From Palsa-892 sp035555855 (lineage in GTDB: Bacteria > Pseudomonadota > Alphaproteobacteria > Rhizobiales > Xanthobacteraceae): DNA of 64,000 nucleotides. Location: positions 1 through 64,000 of the forward strand of contig DATMGD010000052.1 of NCBI GenBank assembly GCA_035555855.1, given 5' to 3'. Both the position numbers and the translations under genes were made by a program. Of this stretch, positions 39,940 to 48,440 are shown in pieces. Numbering within the stretch: the stretch's first letter is position 1; the number at the start of each line of letters is the position of its first letter. Under the pieces are notes generated by a model. That model worked only from the letters and a program-made list of their open reading frames with translations. It made no database searches and had not been told where the DNA came from.

Positions 39940-41919
39940 CTACTCCGCCGCAGGGCTCATGCCGAGCGCGGCGATTTTTTCGCGCACCATCGGGTCGTGC
40001 AGCGCCGCCAGAAACGCCTTTACCGCGGGCCGGTCGCGGCGCGACTCGACCAGCAGAAAGTCGTAGTGCTCGGGCGTCAGCGGCAAAAAGCCGAGGCCGT
40101 AAAGTCCGGCAACCTGCGAAATGGCGATCCCCCAATCGGCGCGGCCCTGGCTGACCGCCGCCGCCACCGCATTATGCGAGCGCGGCTGATTGCCGTAACC
40201 CGCGGGTTGCTCGCCCGCAAGCAGCTGGTCGATCAGGATGCGGGTGCCCGCGCCCTGATTGCGGTTGACCATGATGGCGCGCTTGTCAGAAAGCGCCGCC
40301 GCAATCGCTTCCTTCGCGTCCTTGCCTTCGAAACGCTCGTCGCCCTTGCGATAGACGAAGCCCTGCATGCGCCGCCAGCCGGGCACGAGCGCGAGCCCCG
40401 GCGTGAGAAGATGCTTGTTATAAGTGCCGGTCGCGGGATCCATCAGATGCGTCGGCGCGAGATCGCACTCGCCGCGCTTTGCGGCGGTGACGCCGCCCTG
40501 ACTGCCGAGCGCGATCTTGCGGATCGCAAAGCCTTGCCCCGCGATGGCGTTCAGCACGACGTCGAGCGCGACACAATGACTGCCCATGATGACGAGATCG
40601 GGGGCGCGCGCCGCTTTGCCAATCAGCGTGACGGTCACGGGCGTACCGGCATCGAGCGCGCTTGCGAGTGCATCGACTTCGATGAAGCCGTCGGCGTCGG
40701 AGAAGGCGGTGACGGCGCCGGAACCCTTGCTCGACGGAAAGGCGACAAGCCCGCCGTCTTTCGCGACGAGCGCCACGAGCACGAATTCCTGACGGCCAAG
40801 CTCGGACGGCACGCGCACCGGCACGGTCGCCTTCACGGTGCCGGCCGCTTCTTGCGGCAGTCCGGCGAAGGCGCGAATGACCGGCGCGACAAACTCATGA
40901 AATGTAAAGATCGCGGAGGTCGGGAAGCCCGGCAGCACGACGATCGGCTTCTTGCCGATTGCAGCGAGGCACAAGGGCTTGCCGGGTTTCAGCGCGACGC
41001 CATGCACGAGGATGCCCGGCTTGCCGAGGCGCGGAATGATCTGGTGCGAAAGATCGCCCGCGCCCTTCGAAGTACCTCCCGAAAGCACGACCATGTCGCA
41101 CTCGGAAAGCGCACGGCGCACGGCGTCGGTGAGCAGTGCTTCGTTGTCGGGGAATACGCCAAACGCGACCGGTTCGCCGCCCGCTTCGCGCACGGCGGCG
41201 GCGACAATGGCGCTATTGGAATCGTAAACGCCGCCCGCTTTGAGCGGCTTGCCCGGCGCGATCAGTTCGTCGCCGGTCGAAAGCACGGCGACCTTCGGCC
41301 GCCGTACGACTTTCAGGCGAGCGATACCGCAGGCAGCGAGCATGCCGATTTCGCGCGAGCCGATCAGCGTGCCCTTGCGCAATACCGTTTCGCCGCGCGC
41401 GATGTCGGAGCCGGCGAAGGCAACGAACTGCCCCGCCGCAACAGCGCGACGAAGATCAATCGCCGGGCCGTCGCCGGTTTCGACAAGATCGGTCCATTCG
41501 ATCATCGCGACGGCATCGGCGCCGCGCGGAATGACGCCGCCGGTCGCAATCGCAGTCGCGGTACCGGCCGTGACCGGCACGCGCGGAGACGCGCCGCAGG
41601 CAAGCACTTCGCCGTTGAGCTGCAATCGCTTCGGGCTTGCATCGCTCGCGGTCAATGTATCGATGCTGCGCACGGCGAAGCCATCGACGGACGAGCGGTC
41701 GAACGGCGGCGCATCGACGGGCGCGAGCGTATCTTCGGCGAGCACGCGGCCGAGCGCCGCGGCAAGCGTAACCTTCTCGACGCCTTTCGGCGCAAGCTCG
41801 AGCGCCTTCGCAAATCGCGCATGGGCTTCCGGCGCGGAAACCACTTCGAGAAACTGCTCCTGCCGCGCGGCGCTGCGCACGGCGGCCAGCAAGCTCTCGT
41901 ATCGTTTATCGCCGCTCAC
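39940..41919 (-). CDS. MoeA-type protein fused to a periplasmic-binding-protein-like domain
   Basis: A 659-residue protein. Residues about 25-430 are MoeA-like (FDRSSVDGFAVRSID, ATGGVIPRGADAV, STGDELIAPGKPL, LSGGTSKGAGDLS). Residues about 440-655 are a PBP-like domain of the COG1910 type (MGSHCVALDVVLNAIAGQGF, then NRNQGAGTRILIDQ). Such fusions are best known in archaea and some bacteria; the added domain may bind an oxyanion or a cofactor precursor. The GTG start at 41919 overlaps the previous stop by four bases (GTGA), which fixes the start against the longer frame from 41988. Confidence 0.85.
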   Translation of the reverse strand: MSGDKRYESLLAAVRSAARQEQFLEVVSAPEAHARFAKALELAPKGVEKVTLAAALGRVLAEDTLAPVDAPPFDRSSVDGFAVRSIDTLTASDASPKRLQLNGEVLACGASPRVPVTAGTATAIATGGVIPRGADAVAMIEWTDLVETGDGPAIDLRRAVAAGQFVAFAGSDIARGETVLRKGTLIGSREIGMLAACGIARLKVVRRPKVAVLSTGDELIAPGKPLKAGGVYDSNSAIVAAAVREAGGEPVAFGVFPDNEALLTDAVRRALSECDMVVLSGGTSKGAGDLSHQIIPRLGKPGILVHGVALKPGKPLCLAAIGKKPIVVLPGFPTSAIFTFHEFVAPVIRAFAGLPQEAAGTVKATVPVRVPSELGRQEFVLVALVAKDGGLVAFPSSKGSGAVTAFSDADGFIEVDALASALDAGTPVTVTLIGKAARAPDLVIMGSHCVALDVVLNAIAGQGFAIRKIALGSQGGVTAAKRGECDLAPTHLMDPATGTYNKHLLTPGLALVPGWRRMQGFVYRKGDERFEGKDAKEAIAAALSDKRAIMVNRNQGAGTRILIDQLLAGEQPAGYGNQPRSHNAVAAAVSQGRADWGIAISQVAGLYGLGFLPLTPEHYDFLLVESRRDRPAVKAFLAALHDPMVREKIAALGMSPAAE

Positions 41920-43022
41920 GGCAGAAACCTCATTTCGACCCGGCTTCCCTCCGGATAGCCTTCGCTTTCGGCGGGCACCATGAGCCAACCGTCGCTGCGC
42001 GCAAGAGCCGAAAGCGGCAGTGTTCCGGTGGCGACCGGCTCGGCCTCGCTTTTTCCGGTGCGGGCGAGCGGCACGAATTCGGCGATGCCCACTTGCGAGG
42101 CGAGTTTCCGGGACAGCGTGATCGGCATTTGCACAATATATCTGGCGTGGCCGGAAAGCTTCGCAATAAGCCGCAAGCCGAGAAGCGCGAATACCGCAAG
42201 CGCCGCATCGAAGCGGCCCGGCACGATCAGCACCGGGCGTACTCTTTTTGCACCGGCCATTGCGCCCAATGCCGCCGTTTCACCGGGCTTCAACGCAAAA
42301 CCATGGATTTCGACGCGGCCTTTCCGGGCAAGCGTCGTGACGCTTTTATCGCTCCGGCCCATGCCGCTGCCGCCGAGCACGATCACGGCATCGGCGCTTT
42401 CATCGTCGAGCGCGGCGTCGAGCGATGCCGCACTCGCTACCTCGCCGCCGCTCGCGGCGATCATGCGCGAGAACAGCGAGAGCAACGGCTGCTGATCTTT
42501 CCGAACAGCGACAAGCGCGATCTTCGGCACGCGCACCGAGACTTCTTTCACACCGAGCGATTCAAGCACGGCGATGTCGATGGCGCGCAACTGCTCGCCG
42601 GCCTGCGAAAGCAGACTATTCGCCTCGCCGTCGGCGGCTTGCGGCCAGACGCCCTCGCCGGGCGCCGCCGGCTCCGTCACTTCGCCGCTTTCGCTCACGG
42701 CATCGGGCGCGAGCACGGCATCGAAGCCATCGGGCAAAACCTCGCCTGCTTCGATCCACGCCGTCTTCGCCGCCATCGGCGTGTAAGGTCCGGCGTCGGT
42801 GACGTCTTTCGAGGAGACGGCATGGCCGTCCTGCAAGGCGATGGCGCGCGCGGGGCTCGTCGCCGCGAGCCGTACATCCCCGGCGAGCACAAGATGCTCG
42901 GCGCGGGCGAGCGCAATCGTGCGCGCGGCAACAGGCGTTGCGAGCGCGTCGAGCTTGCGGAAGACGCCGTCGATAGGCGTCAGCTTCGCGATTTTCTGCG
43001 AAGCATAGGGTTCGGACGGCAT
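41916..43022 (-). CDS. divergent MoeA-like molybdopterin-binding protein
   Basis: A 368-residue protein that keeps the MoeA order but loses key residues. The usual S-x-V-D-G-[YF]-A motif reads QDGHAVSSKD, and the STGDE substrate motif is replaced by VAVRKDQQPLL. LGGSGMGRSDKS and HGFALKPGETAALG retain the later MoeA segments. It may be a non-catalytic partner of the larger fusion protein encoded immediately downstream with a four-base overlap. Function unproven. Confidence 0.75.
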   Translation of the reverse strand: MPSEPYASQKIAKLTPIDGVFRKLDALATPVAARTIALARAEHLVLAGDVRLAATSPARAIALQDGHAVSSKDVTDAGPYTPMAAKTAWIEAGEVLPDGFDAVLAPDAVSESGEVTEPAAPGEGVWPQAADGEANSLLSQAGEQLRAIDIAVLESLGVKEVSVRVPKIALVAVRKDQQPLLSLFSRMIAASGGEVASAASLDAALDDESADAVIVLGGSGMGRSDKSVTTLARKGRVEIHGFALKPGETAALGAMAGAKRVRPVLIVPGRFDAALAVFALLGLRLIAKLSGHARYIVQMPITLSRKLASQVGIAEFVPLARTGKSEAEPVATGTLPLSALARSDGWLMVPAESEGYPEGSRVEMRFLP

Positions 43023-43119
43023 GGCCTCCCTCTAGCCGAAGGCGGCAGCCCCCGGCAAAGCGATTGCGCCGTCATGTTATAGAGAATTTCGCTTGAGGGA
43101 ATTTGCATGACGAGCATTC

Positions 43120-43344
43120 ATGGCGGACGTTAACCTTGATCTCAAAGGGCTGAAGTGCCCGCTTCCCGCACTAAAGACGGAAAAAACGCTCGCCTCATTG
43201 CAGCCGGGCGACCGGCTGACCGTCGAGTGCACCGACCCGATGGCGGCCATCGACATCCCGCATTTGCTGCAAAAGACCGGCGACCGGCTGGTGACGACCG
43301 AGCACGGCGAAGGCCGCCTCGTGTTCCGGATCGAAAAGGTTTAA
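43120..43344 (+). CDS. TusA-family sulfur carrier protein
   Basis: A 74-residue protein with the single TusA fold and the active Cys in LKGLKCPLPALKTEK. TusA-type proteins carry persulfide sulfur in tRNA thiolation, and TusA also affects molybdenum-cofactor and formate dehydrogenase sulfuration in E. coli. Its place next to the Mo-cofactor operon (divergent, 97 bases) suggests the second role, by inference. It overlaps the end of egtD by four bases. Confidence 0.85.
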   Translation: MADVNLDLKGLKCPLPALKTEKTLASLQPGDRLTVECTDPMAAIDIPHLLQKTGDRLVTTEHGEGRLVFRIEKV

Positions 43345-44306
43345 CGCGTCTTCAAGACGCGCACCGAGAAATTGCCGGCCTCGTCCGTCCATAGCGCCTC
43401 TTCGAGCCAGCCGGCCTGGCGGGCAAGATCGCGAAAGCCCGCGCGGCTATATTTGTAGCTGTTCTCGGTATGGATCGTCTCGCCGGGCGCGAAGTCGAAC
43501 GTCTCGCCGCCAACCGTGACGCGCTGCTGCTTTCGGCTGACGAGATGCATCTCGATCCGCTCGCGCACGGTGTTGAAGAAGGCGCGATGCGAGAACGCGC
43601 TGACATCGAAATCGCCGCCCGCCTCGCGATTGATGCGAGCCAAGAGATTGAGGTTGAAGGCGGCGGTAACGCCCGCCTTGTCGTTATAGGCGGCGTTCAG
43701 CACATGCTCGTCCTTGACGAGATCGACGCCGATAATGAGCGAAGCGCCGCTGCCGAGAATGCGCGCGGCGTTGCGCAGAAAGGCGACGGCCGCGAGCGGC
43801 TCGAAATTGCCGATCGTCGAGCCCGGAAAGAAACCGACACGCGCGAGCTTGCGCACGCCGAGCGGCAACTCGAAGGGCCTCGTGAAGTCGGCGGCGACGG
43901 GCAGCACTTTCAGCCGCGGAAAATCGCGGCGCAATTCTCGCGCCTGCTCCTCGAGATAATCGGCTGAAATATCGACCGGCACATAGGCCGCGATATGCGG
44001 CGCCGCTTCAAGCAAGAGCCGGATCTTCGCCGTCGAGCCCGAGCCGAATTCGACGAGTGCCGCGCCCTCCGGGATCAGCGCCGCGATCGCTGCAGCATGC
44101 GCGCGCAGCGCCTGCATCTCGCTGCGCGTCGGATAATATTCGGGCAACTCCATGATGCGCTCGAACAGGCGCGAGCCTTCGGCATCGTAAAAATGTTTTG
44201 CCGCCATCCATTTCGGCTGCGCCGACAGGCCGGTGACGACATCGTGCATGAACGTATTCGCCTCAGTGGAGGCTTCGCGCCGCGGCTTCCCGGCAATGGC
44301 TTTCAT
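43341..44306 (-). CDS. egtD: L-histidine N-alpha-methyltransferase
   Basis: Trimethylates histidine to hercynine with three SAM, the first step of ergothioneine synthesis. The 321-residue protein has the SAM motif LVEFGSGSTAKIRLLL, PVDISADYLEEQA, GFFPGSTIGNFEP and the C-terminal HTENSYKYS. The ATG at 44306 is preceded by GGGG and lies 14 bases after the egtB stop; a TTG at 44318 is an alternative. It forms an operon with egtB. Confidence 0.92.
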   Translation of the reverse strand: MKAIAGKPRREASTEANTFMHDVVTGLSAQPKWMAAKHFYDAEGSRLFERIMELPEYYPTRSEMQALRAHAAAIAALIPEGAALVEFGSGSTAKIRLLLEAAPHIAAYVPVDISADYLEEQARELRRDFPRLKVLPVAADFTRPFELPLGVRKLARVGFFPGSTIGNFEPLAAVAFLRNAARILGSGASLIIGVDLVKDEHVLNAAYNDKAGVTAAFNLNLLARINREAGGDFDVSAFSHRAFFNTVRERIEMHLVSRKQQRVTVGGETFDFAPGETIHTENSYKYSRAGFRDLARQAGWLEEALWTDEAGNFSVRVLKTR

Positions 44307-44320
44307 GAAATACCCCAAAC

Positions 44321-45544
44321 TCAGTGTTCGTGCTCAACAAGACGCAGACCGGAAAACTGCCAGCGCGCGGAAGCCGGGAAGAAATTGCGATAGCTGAAAC
44401 GTGAATGACCTTCGGGCGTCGCGAGCGAGCCGCCGCGCAGCACCATCTGATTAATCATGAACTTGCCGTTGTATTCGCCGAGCGCGCCCTCAACGGCGCG
44501 ATAGCCCGGATAGGCAAGATAGGCGCTGCGCGTCCATTGCCAGACGATACCGAAAGCATCGGCCAGAAGGCCGTTTCTTGCCGCGACCTCCCACTCGAAC
44601 TCGGTCGGGAGATGCTTGCCGGCCCAGCGCGCATAGGCGTCGGCTTCAAAATAGCTGATGTGAGAAACGGGCGCGGCCGGATCGACGGGCTGCAGGCCAC
44701 TGAGCGACATCTGGTGCCACGCGCCATCGCGTTTCTTCCAGTAGAACGGCGCCTGCCATTCCTCGGCCTGCACGGTGTACCAGCCTTCGGAAAGCCAGAG
44801 CGTCGGCGTCGCGTAGCCGCCGTCGTCGATGAATTCGAGCCACTCTTTATTCGTGACGAGCGCGCGCGAAATCTTCACCGGCTGGATCAGTTCCTGATGC
44901 GTCGGCCGCTCGTTGTCGAAGACGAAGCCCGCGCCGTCGTCGCCGACGGTATGGATGCCCTCGGGAATTTTCACATAACCGCCGGCTTCGCCGCGCGGCA
45001 TCCGCCACTTCGCATCGTAAGCGGGCGCGGTCGGATTCTGCGCCAGCGCATGCAGGATGTCGGTGAGGATCAACTCCTGATGCTGCTGTTCGTGGTTGAG
45101 GCCGATCTCGACGATCGGCAGCAGCTTGCGCAATTCGTTGGGCGAAGCCTGCGCGAGCAGTTTTTCCACTGCGGCATCGACATGCTTGCGATAGCGCGCG
45201 ACTTCTTCGCACGACGGCCGCGTGATCAATCCGCGCTTCGGCCGCTCGTGCCGGGGACCTGCCGAGACATAATAAGAGTTGTAGAGAAAGGCGAAGCGCT
45301 CATCGAAGACGCGATAGTCCGGCACGTTCGGCACGAGCAAAAACTGCTCGAAGAACCAGGTGGTATGCGCGCGATGCCATTTCGTCGGGCTCGCGTCGGG
45401 CATCGACTGCACGACCTGATCTTCCGGCGAGAGCGGCGCGGCGCGGCTTTCGGTTTCCGCACGCACCTTGCGGAAGGCGGCAAGCCAGTTCGCGCGCAGG
45501 GCATCGGGCGTGGCATCTAGCGGGTACGCGGCGGTTTTCGACAT
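44321..45544 (-). CDS. egtB: ergothioneine biosynthesis protein EgtB
   Basis: Iron-dependent sulfoxide synthase that joins hercynine to a thiol using O2. The N-terminal DinB-like domain has the iron-binding H-x3-H-x-E motif in NHEQQHQE near residue 150, and the C-terminal FGE-type domain has LPTEFEWEVAARNG and LRGGSLATPEGHSR. No egtA, egtC or egtE is near. Forms that use cysteine directly would not need egtA or egtC, but a lyase is still required and must lie elsewhere. The 168 bases upstream hold no gene. Confidence 0.92.
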   Translation of the reverse strand: MSKTAAYPLDATPDALRANWLAAFRKVRAETESRAAPLSPEDQVVQSMPDASPTKWHRAHTTWFFEQFLLVPNVPDYRVFDERFAFLYNSYYVSAGPRHERPKRGLITRPSCEEVARYRKHVDAAVEKLLAQASPNELRKLLPIVEIGLNHEQQHQELILTDILHALAQNPTAPAYDAKWRMPRGEAGGYVKIPEGIHTVGDDGAGFVFDNERPTHQELIQPVKISRALVTNKEWLEFIDDGGYATPTLWLSEGWYTVQAEEWQAPFYWKKRDGAWHQMSLSGLQPVDPAAPVSHISYFEADAYARWAGKHLPTEFEWEVAARNGLLADAFGIVWQWTRSAYLAYPGYRAVEGALGEYNGKFMINQMVLRGGSLATPEGHSRFSYRNFFPASARWQFSGLRLVEHEH

Positions 45545-45712
45545 TCAGGTCCCCGGAATATCCACCATAAACAGGGAGTTCAGCGGATTGTTCCATCCGC
45601 CGCAACCCTTGCAAACCGCCCTCTCTGCATCGTGAAAGAAGCGTTATCGCGCAATCGTTGAAAGCTTTGATGACGCAGGCGGCAATTGGTTCCGCTACTT
45701 CTTCTCTTTCAG

Positions 45713-46474
45713 TTATTTGGGCGCCATTCGGAGCGCGCCGTCGAGGCGGATCGTCTCGCCGTTGAGATAACGGTTCTTGATGATGTGCAGCGCGAGCTTG
45801 CCGTATTGCGCGGGATTACCGAGCGTCTTCGGAAACGGCACCGAAGCGGCAAGACCGTCCTGCACTTCCTGCGGCAAGCCCTGCAGCATCGGCGTAAGAA
45901 AAATGCCGGGCGCGATGGCGTTCACGCGGATGCCGAACTGCGCAAGCTCGCGCGCGGCAGGCAGCGTCAGCGAGACGACGCCGCCTTTCGACGCGGCATA
46001 GGCCGCCTGCCCGATCTGTCCCTCGTAAGCTGCGACCGACGCAGTCGAGATGATGACGCCGCGCTCAAAGTCCTCGAGCGGATCTAGAGTGCTCATGTCG
46101 GCGGCGGCGAGCCGCATCATGTTGAAGGTGCCGACGAGATTGACGTTGATGACGCGGGAAAAATCCTCGAGCGGCATCGGACCGTCGCGGCCGACAATGC
46201 GCTTCGCGGGTGCGATGCCGGCGCAGTTGACGAGAATGCGCGCGGGGCCATGTGCCGCGCGCGCTTTCGCCACCGCGGCTTCGGCGGACGCGGCATTCGT
46301 CACGTCGCAATGAAGCGCGAGCGCGCCGATTTTTTCGGCGAACGAATGCAGCGCCGTCTCGTTGATGTCGATCAGCGAAACTTTGGCGCCCGCCTTGACG
46401 AGCATGGCCGCTGTCGCCGCACCAAGCCCGGAGCCGCCGCCGGTGACGAGCGCTGCGTGTCCCTGAATATCCAT
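45713..46474 (-). CDS. short-chain dehydrogenase, 3-hydroxyacyl-CoA dehydrogenase-like
   Basis: A 253-residue SDR with TGGGSGLGAATA for NAD(P), the NCAGIAPA motif, and the catalytic Ser and Tyr-Lys in STASVAAYEGQIGQAAYAAS and the following lysine. The overall pattern, including LASFGIRVN-like AQFGIRVNAIAPGIFLTPM, is like human type-2 3-hydroxyacyl-CoA dehydrogenase (HSD17B10). The ATG at 46474 has AAGGA six bases upstream. It is divergent from the transporter operon, with 354 bases between. Confidence 0.85.
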   Translation of the reverse strand: MDIQGHAALVTGGGSGLGAATAAMLVKAGAKVSLIDINETALHSFAEKIGALALHCDVTNAASAEAAVAKARAAHGPARILVNCAGIAPAKRIVGRDGPMPLEDFSRVINVNLVGTFNMMRLAAADMSTLDPLEDFERGVIISTASVAAYEGQIGQAAYAASKGGVVSLTLPAARELAQFGIRVNAIAPGIFLTPMLQGLPQEVQDGLAASVPFPKTLGNPAQYGKLALHIIKNRYLNGETIRLDGALRMAPK

Positions 46475-46828
46475 GACGATCCTTGATCGATTTTCCACAT
46501 GGCCCCGAGCGCGATCGGCGCGCTGGAAACCGCGTGACATTCTTTCATGCTTAACGTGACGGCAGACATGAGCCCATGTGGAAAATCGCCCAAAGAAAAT
46601 CGTCAGGCAAAAAAGTTTAAGAAAAAAGCGCGTTAGCGCCGCGAACCACGCGTCTTCGCACCTGCAATATAGAGCAGATGATTTTTCGGCTTGCCAAGGT
46701 GGATCATCCAGATATGCTTGGCATAACTTATACAGACGGTCTTCACGCCAAAGATCGCAATTTTTATTACTTCGAGAATCCGGCATAAAGACCGGTATTG
46801 AACAAAAAACGCAAAAAGGGAGAAGCAG
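46475..46828. other. 354-base divergent intergenic region
   Basis: No gene is seen. It contains a perfect 15-base inverted repeat (46488-46502 and 46574-46588) and an AT-rich part (about 46720-46820) that probably holds the promoter of the TctCBA operon. The ribosome site GGGAGAAG lies seven bases before 46829. Confidence 0.7.
46488..46588. repeat. perfect 15-base inverted repeat with 71-base spacer
   Basis: CGATTTTCCACATGG at 46488-46502 has its exact reverse complement at 46574-46588. Each arm is AT-richer than the surroundings. Two operator copies for a shared regulator would explain the arrangement, as would a looping site. Confidence 0.65.
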
Positions 46829-47842
46829 ATGCAACGCATAAAGCGTAACGCTAGTTTATTCGCTGCCGCTATCGCTGGTGCCTCGATTATCTCGATGACA
46901 CCGGCACTTGCCTGGGAACCCACCAAAGCCATCGAAATCGTCGTCCCCGCCGGTACCGGCGGCGGTGCCGACCAGATGGCGCGTGCCATTCAGGGCATCA
47001 TCACCAAGCATAACCTGTCGAAGCAGTCGGTCGTCGTCGTCAACAAGTCGGGCGGCGCCGGCGGTGAAGGCTTCCTCGACGTGAAGAATTCGAAGGGCGA
47101 TCCGCACAAGCTGATCATTACCCTGTCGAACCTGTTCACGACCCCGCTCGCGACCGGAATTCCCTTTTCTTACAAGGACATGACGCCGGTCGCCATGATG
47201 GCGCTCGACGAATTCATCCTGTGGGTAAACGCCGACAAGCCTTACAAGACGGCGCAGGATTACGTCGCCGACATCAAGAAGAACCCGGACGGCCACTTCA
47301 AGATGGGCGGTACCGGCTCGAAGCAGGAAGACCAGATCATCACTGTCGCGCTTGAGAAGGCGACCGGCAAGAAGATGACCTACATCCCGTACAAGGGCGG
47401 CGGCGCGGTCGCGGTGCAGCTCGTCGGCAACCACATCGACTCCTCGGTCAACAACCCGATCGAAGCGGTCGCCCAGTGGCGCGCCGGTAAGCTCCGTCCG
47501 CTTTGCGTCTTCGATTCCAAGAAGCTGAACTACCACGAGAAGATCGCGGGCGACCTCGCCTGGGATTCGATCCCGACCTGCAAGTCGGCCGGCATCGACG
47601 TTGAGTATCTGATGCTGCGCGGCTTCTTCATGGCGCCGGGCGTCACCGACGATCAGGTCAAGTACTACGTCGACCTGATGAAGAAGGTGCGCGAAACGCC
47701 GGAGTGGAAGAAGCTGATGGACGACGGCGCCTTCAACCAGACCTTCATGAGCGGCAAAGAGTATCTCGCCTGGGTCGAGAAAGCCGAAAAGACTCATGAA
47801 GAGCTGATGAAGTCCGCGGGCTTCCTCGCGGCCAAGCAGTAA
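46829..47842 (+). CDS. tctC: tripartite tricarboxylate transporter binding protein TctC
   Basis: A 337-residue periplasmic binding protein of the BUG family. The signal peptide covers residues 1-28 (ending ALA). Ligand loops VPAGTGGGADQMAR and NKSGGAGGEGFLDVKNSKGD match the family. It is the first gene of a complete TctC-TctB-TctA set. The ligand is probably a carboxylate. Oxalate is a candidate because of the oxalate genes 4 kb downstream, but no sequence feature proves this. Confidence 0.9.
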   Translation: MQRIKRNASLFAAAIAGASIISMTPALAWEPTKAIEIVVPAGTGGGADQMARAIQGIITKHNLSKQSVVVVNKSGGAGGEGFLDVKNSKGDPHKLIITLSNLFTTPLATGIPFSYKDMTPVAMMALDEFILWVNADKPYKTAQDYVADIKKNPDGHFKMGGTGSKQEDQIITVALEKATGKKMTYIPYKGGGAVAVQLVGNHIDSSVNNPIEAVAQWRAGKLRPLCVFDSKKLNYHEKIAGDLAWDSIPTCKSAGIDVEYLMLRGFFMAPGVTDDQVKYYVDLMKKVRETPEWKKLMDDGAFNQTFMSGKEYLAWVEKAEKTHEELMKSAGFLAAKQ

Positions 47843-47888
47843 CGCAAGCAACCAAAGTAACACCGCCAACAACAAAGGCAGTGATGCA

Positions 47889-48395
47889 ATGAGCCATAGT
47901 GCAAACGAAACCGGTGGGACGGGTCCGTCCCACCGGAAAGGTGAAATCTGGTTCGCCCTGTTCATGGGACTGATGGGCGCGATCGCCATCTACGGCGCGC
48001 TCAAGGTCGGCATCGGCTGGGGCGCTGAAGGTCCGAAAGCCGGGTTCTTCCCGTTCTATCTCGGGCTGTTCGTCGTCCTCGGCAGCGTGGTCAACCTGAT
48101 CAACGCCATGCGCGAGCCGGAAGACGGCAAGCTCCTGGCCGAATGGTCGCAGCTCGGTCAGGTCGTCTCGGTCGTCATTCCGACGACGGTCTACGTCCTC
48201 GCCATTCCTTATCTCGGCGTCTACGTGTCGTCCGCTCTCCTGATCGCCGGCTTCATGAAGTATTTCGGAAAGTATTCGTGGCTGAAGGCGATCATCGTCG
48301 CCGTGGCCGTGCCGCTGATGCTCTTCGTGACGTTCGAACAATGGTTTCTCGTTCCGCTGCCGAAGGGCCCGGTCGAGAACTGGTTTGGTTACTAA
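47889..48395 (+). CDS. tctB: tripartite tricarboxylate transporter small membrane subunit TctB
   Basis: A 168-residue protein with four hydrophobic segments and the family segment GPKAGFFPFYLGL near residues 48-60. TctB is the small membrane partner of TctA in secondary, binding-protein-dependent uptake. It lies 46 bases after tctC and 45 before tctA. Confidence 0.88.
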   Translation: MSHSANETGGTGPSHRKGEIWFALFMGLMGAIAIYGALKVGIGWGAEGPKAGFFPFYLGLFVVLGSVVNLINAMREPEDGKLLAEWSQLGQVVSVVIPTTVYVLAIPYLGVYVSSALLIAGFMKYFGKYSWLKAIIVAVAVPLMLFVTFEQWFLVPLPKGPVENWFGY

Positions 48396-48440
48396 GAACA
48401 AAAACGATCCGCGCGCCCAACGCGCTGGGGGGAATCCAAG

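Noticed and set aside
39208..41958. 916-codon plus-strand frame opposite moeA, mobB and the MoeA fusion
   Set aside because: It is antisense to three well-conserved genes, has no recognisable domain, and its amino-acid content (very rich in Arg, His, Asp) is that of a GC-rich shadow frame.
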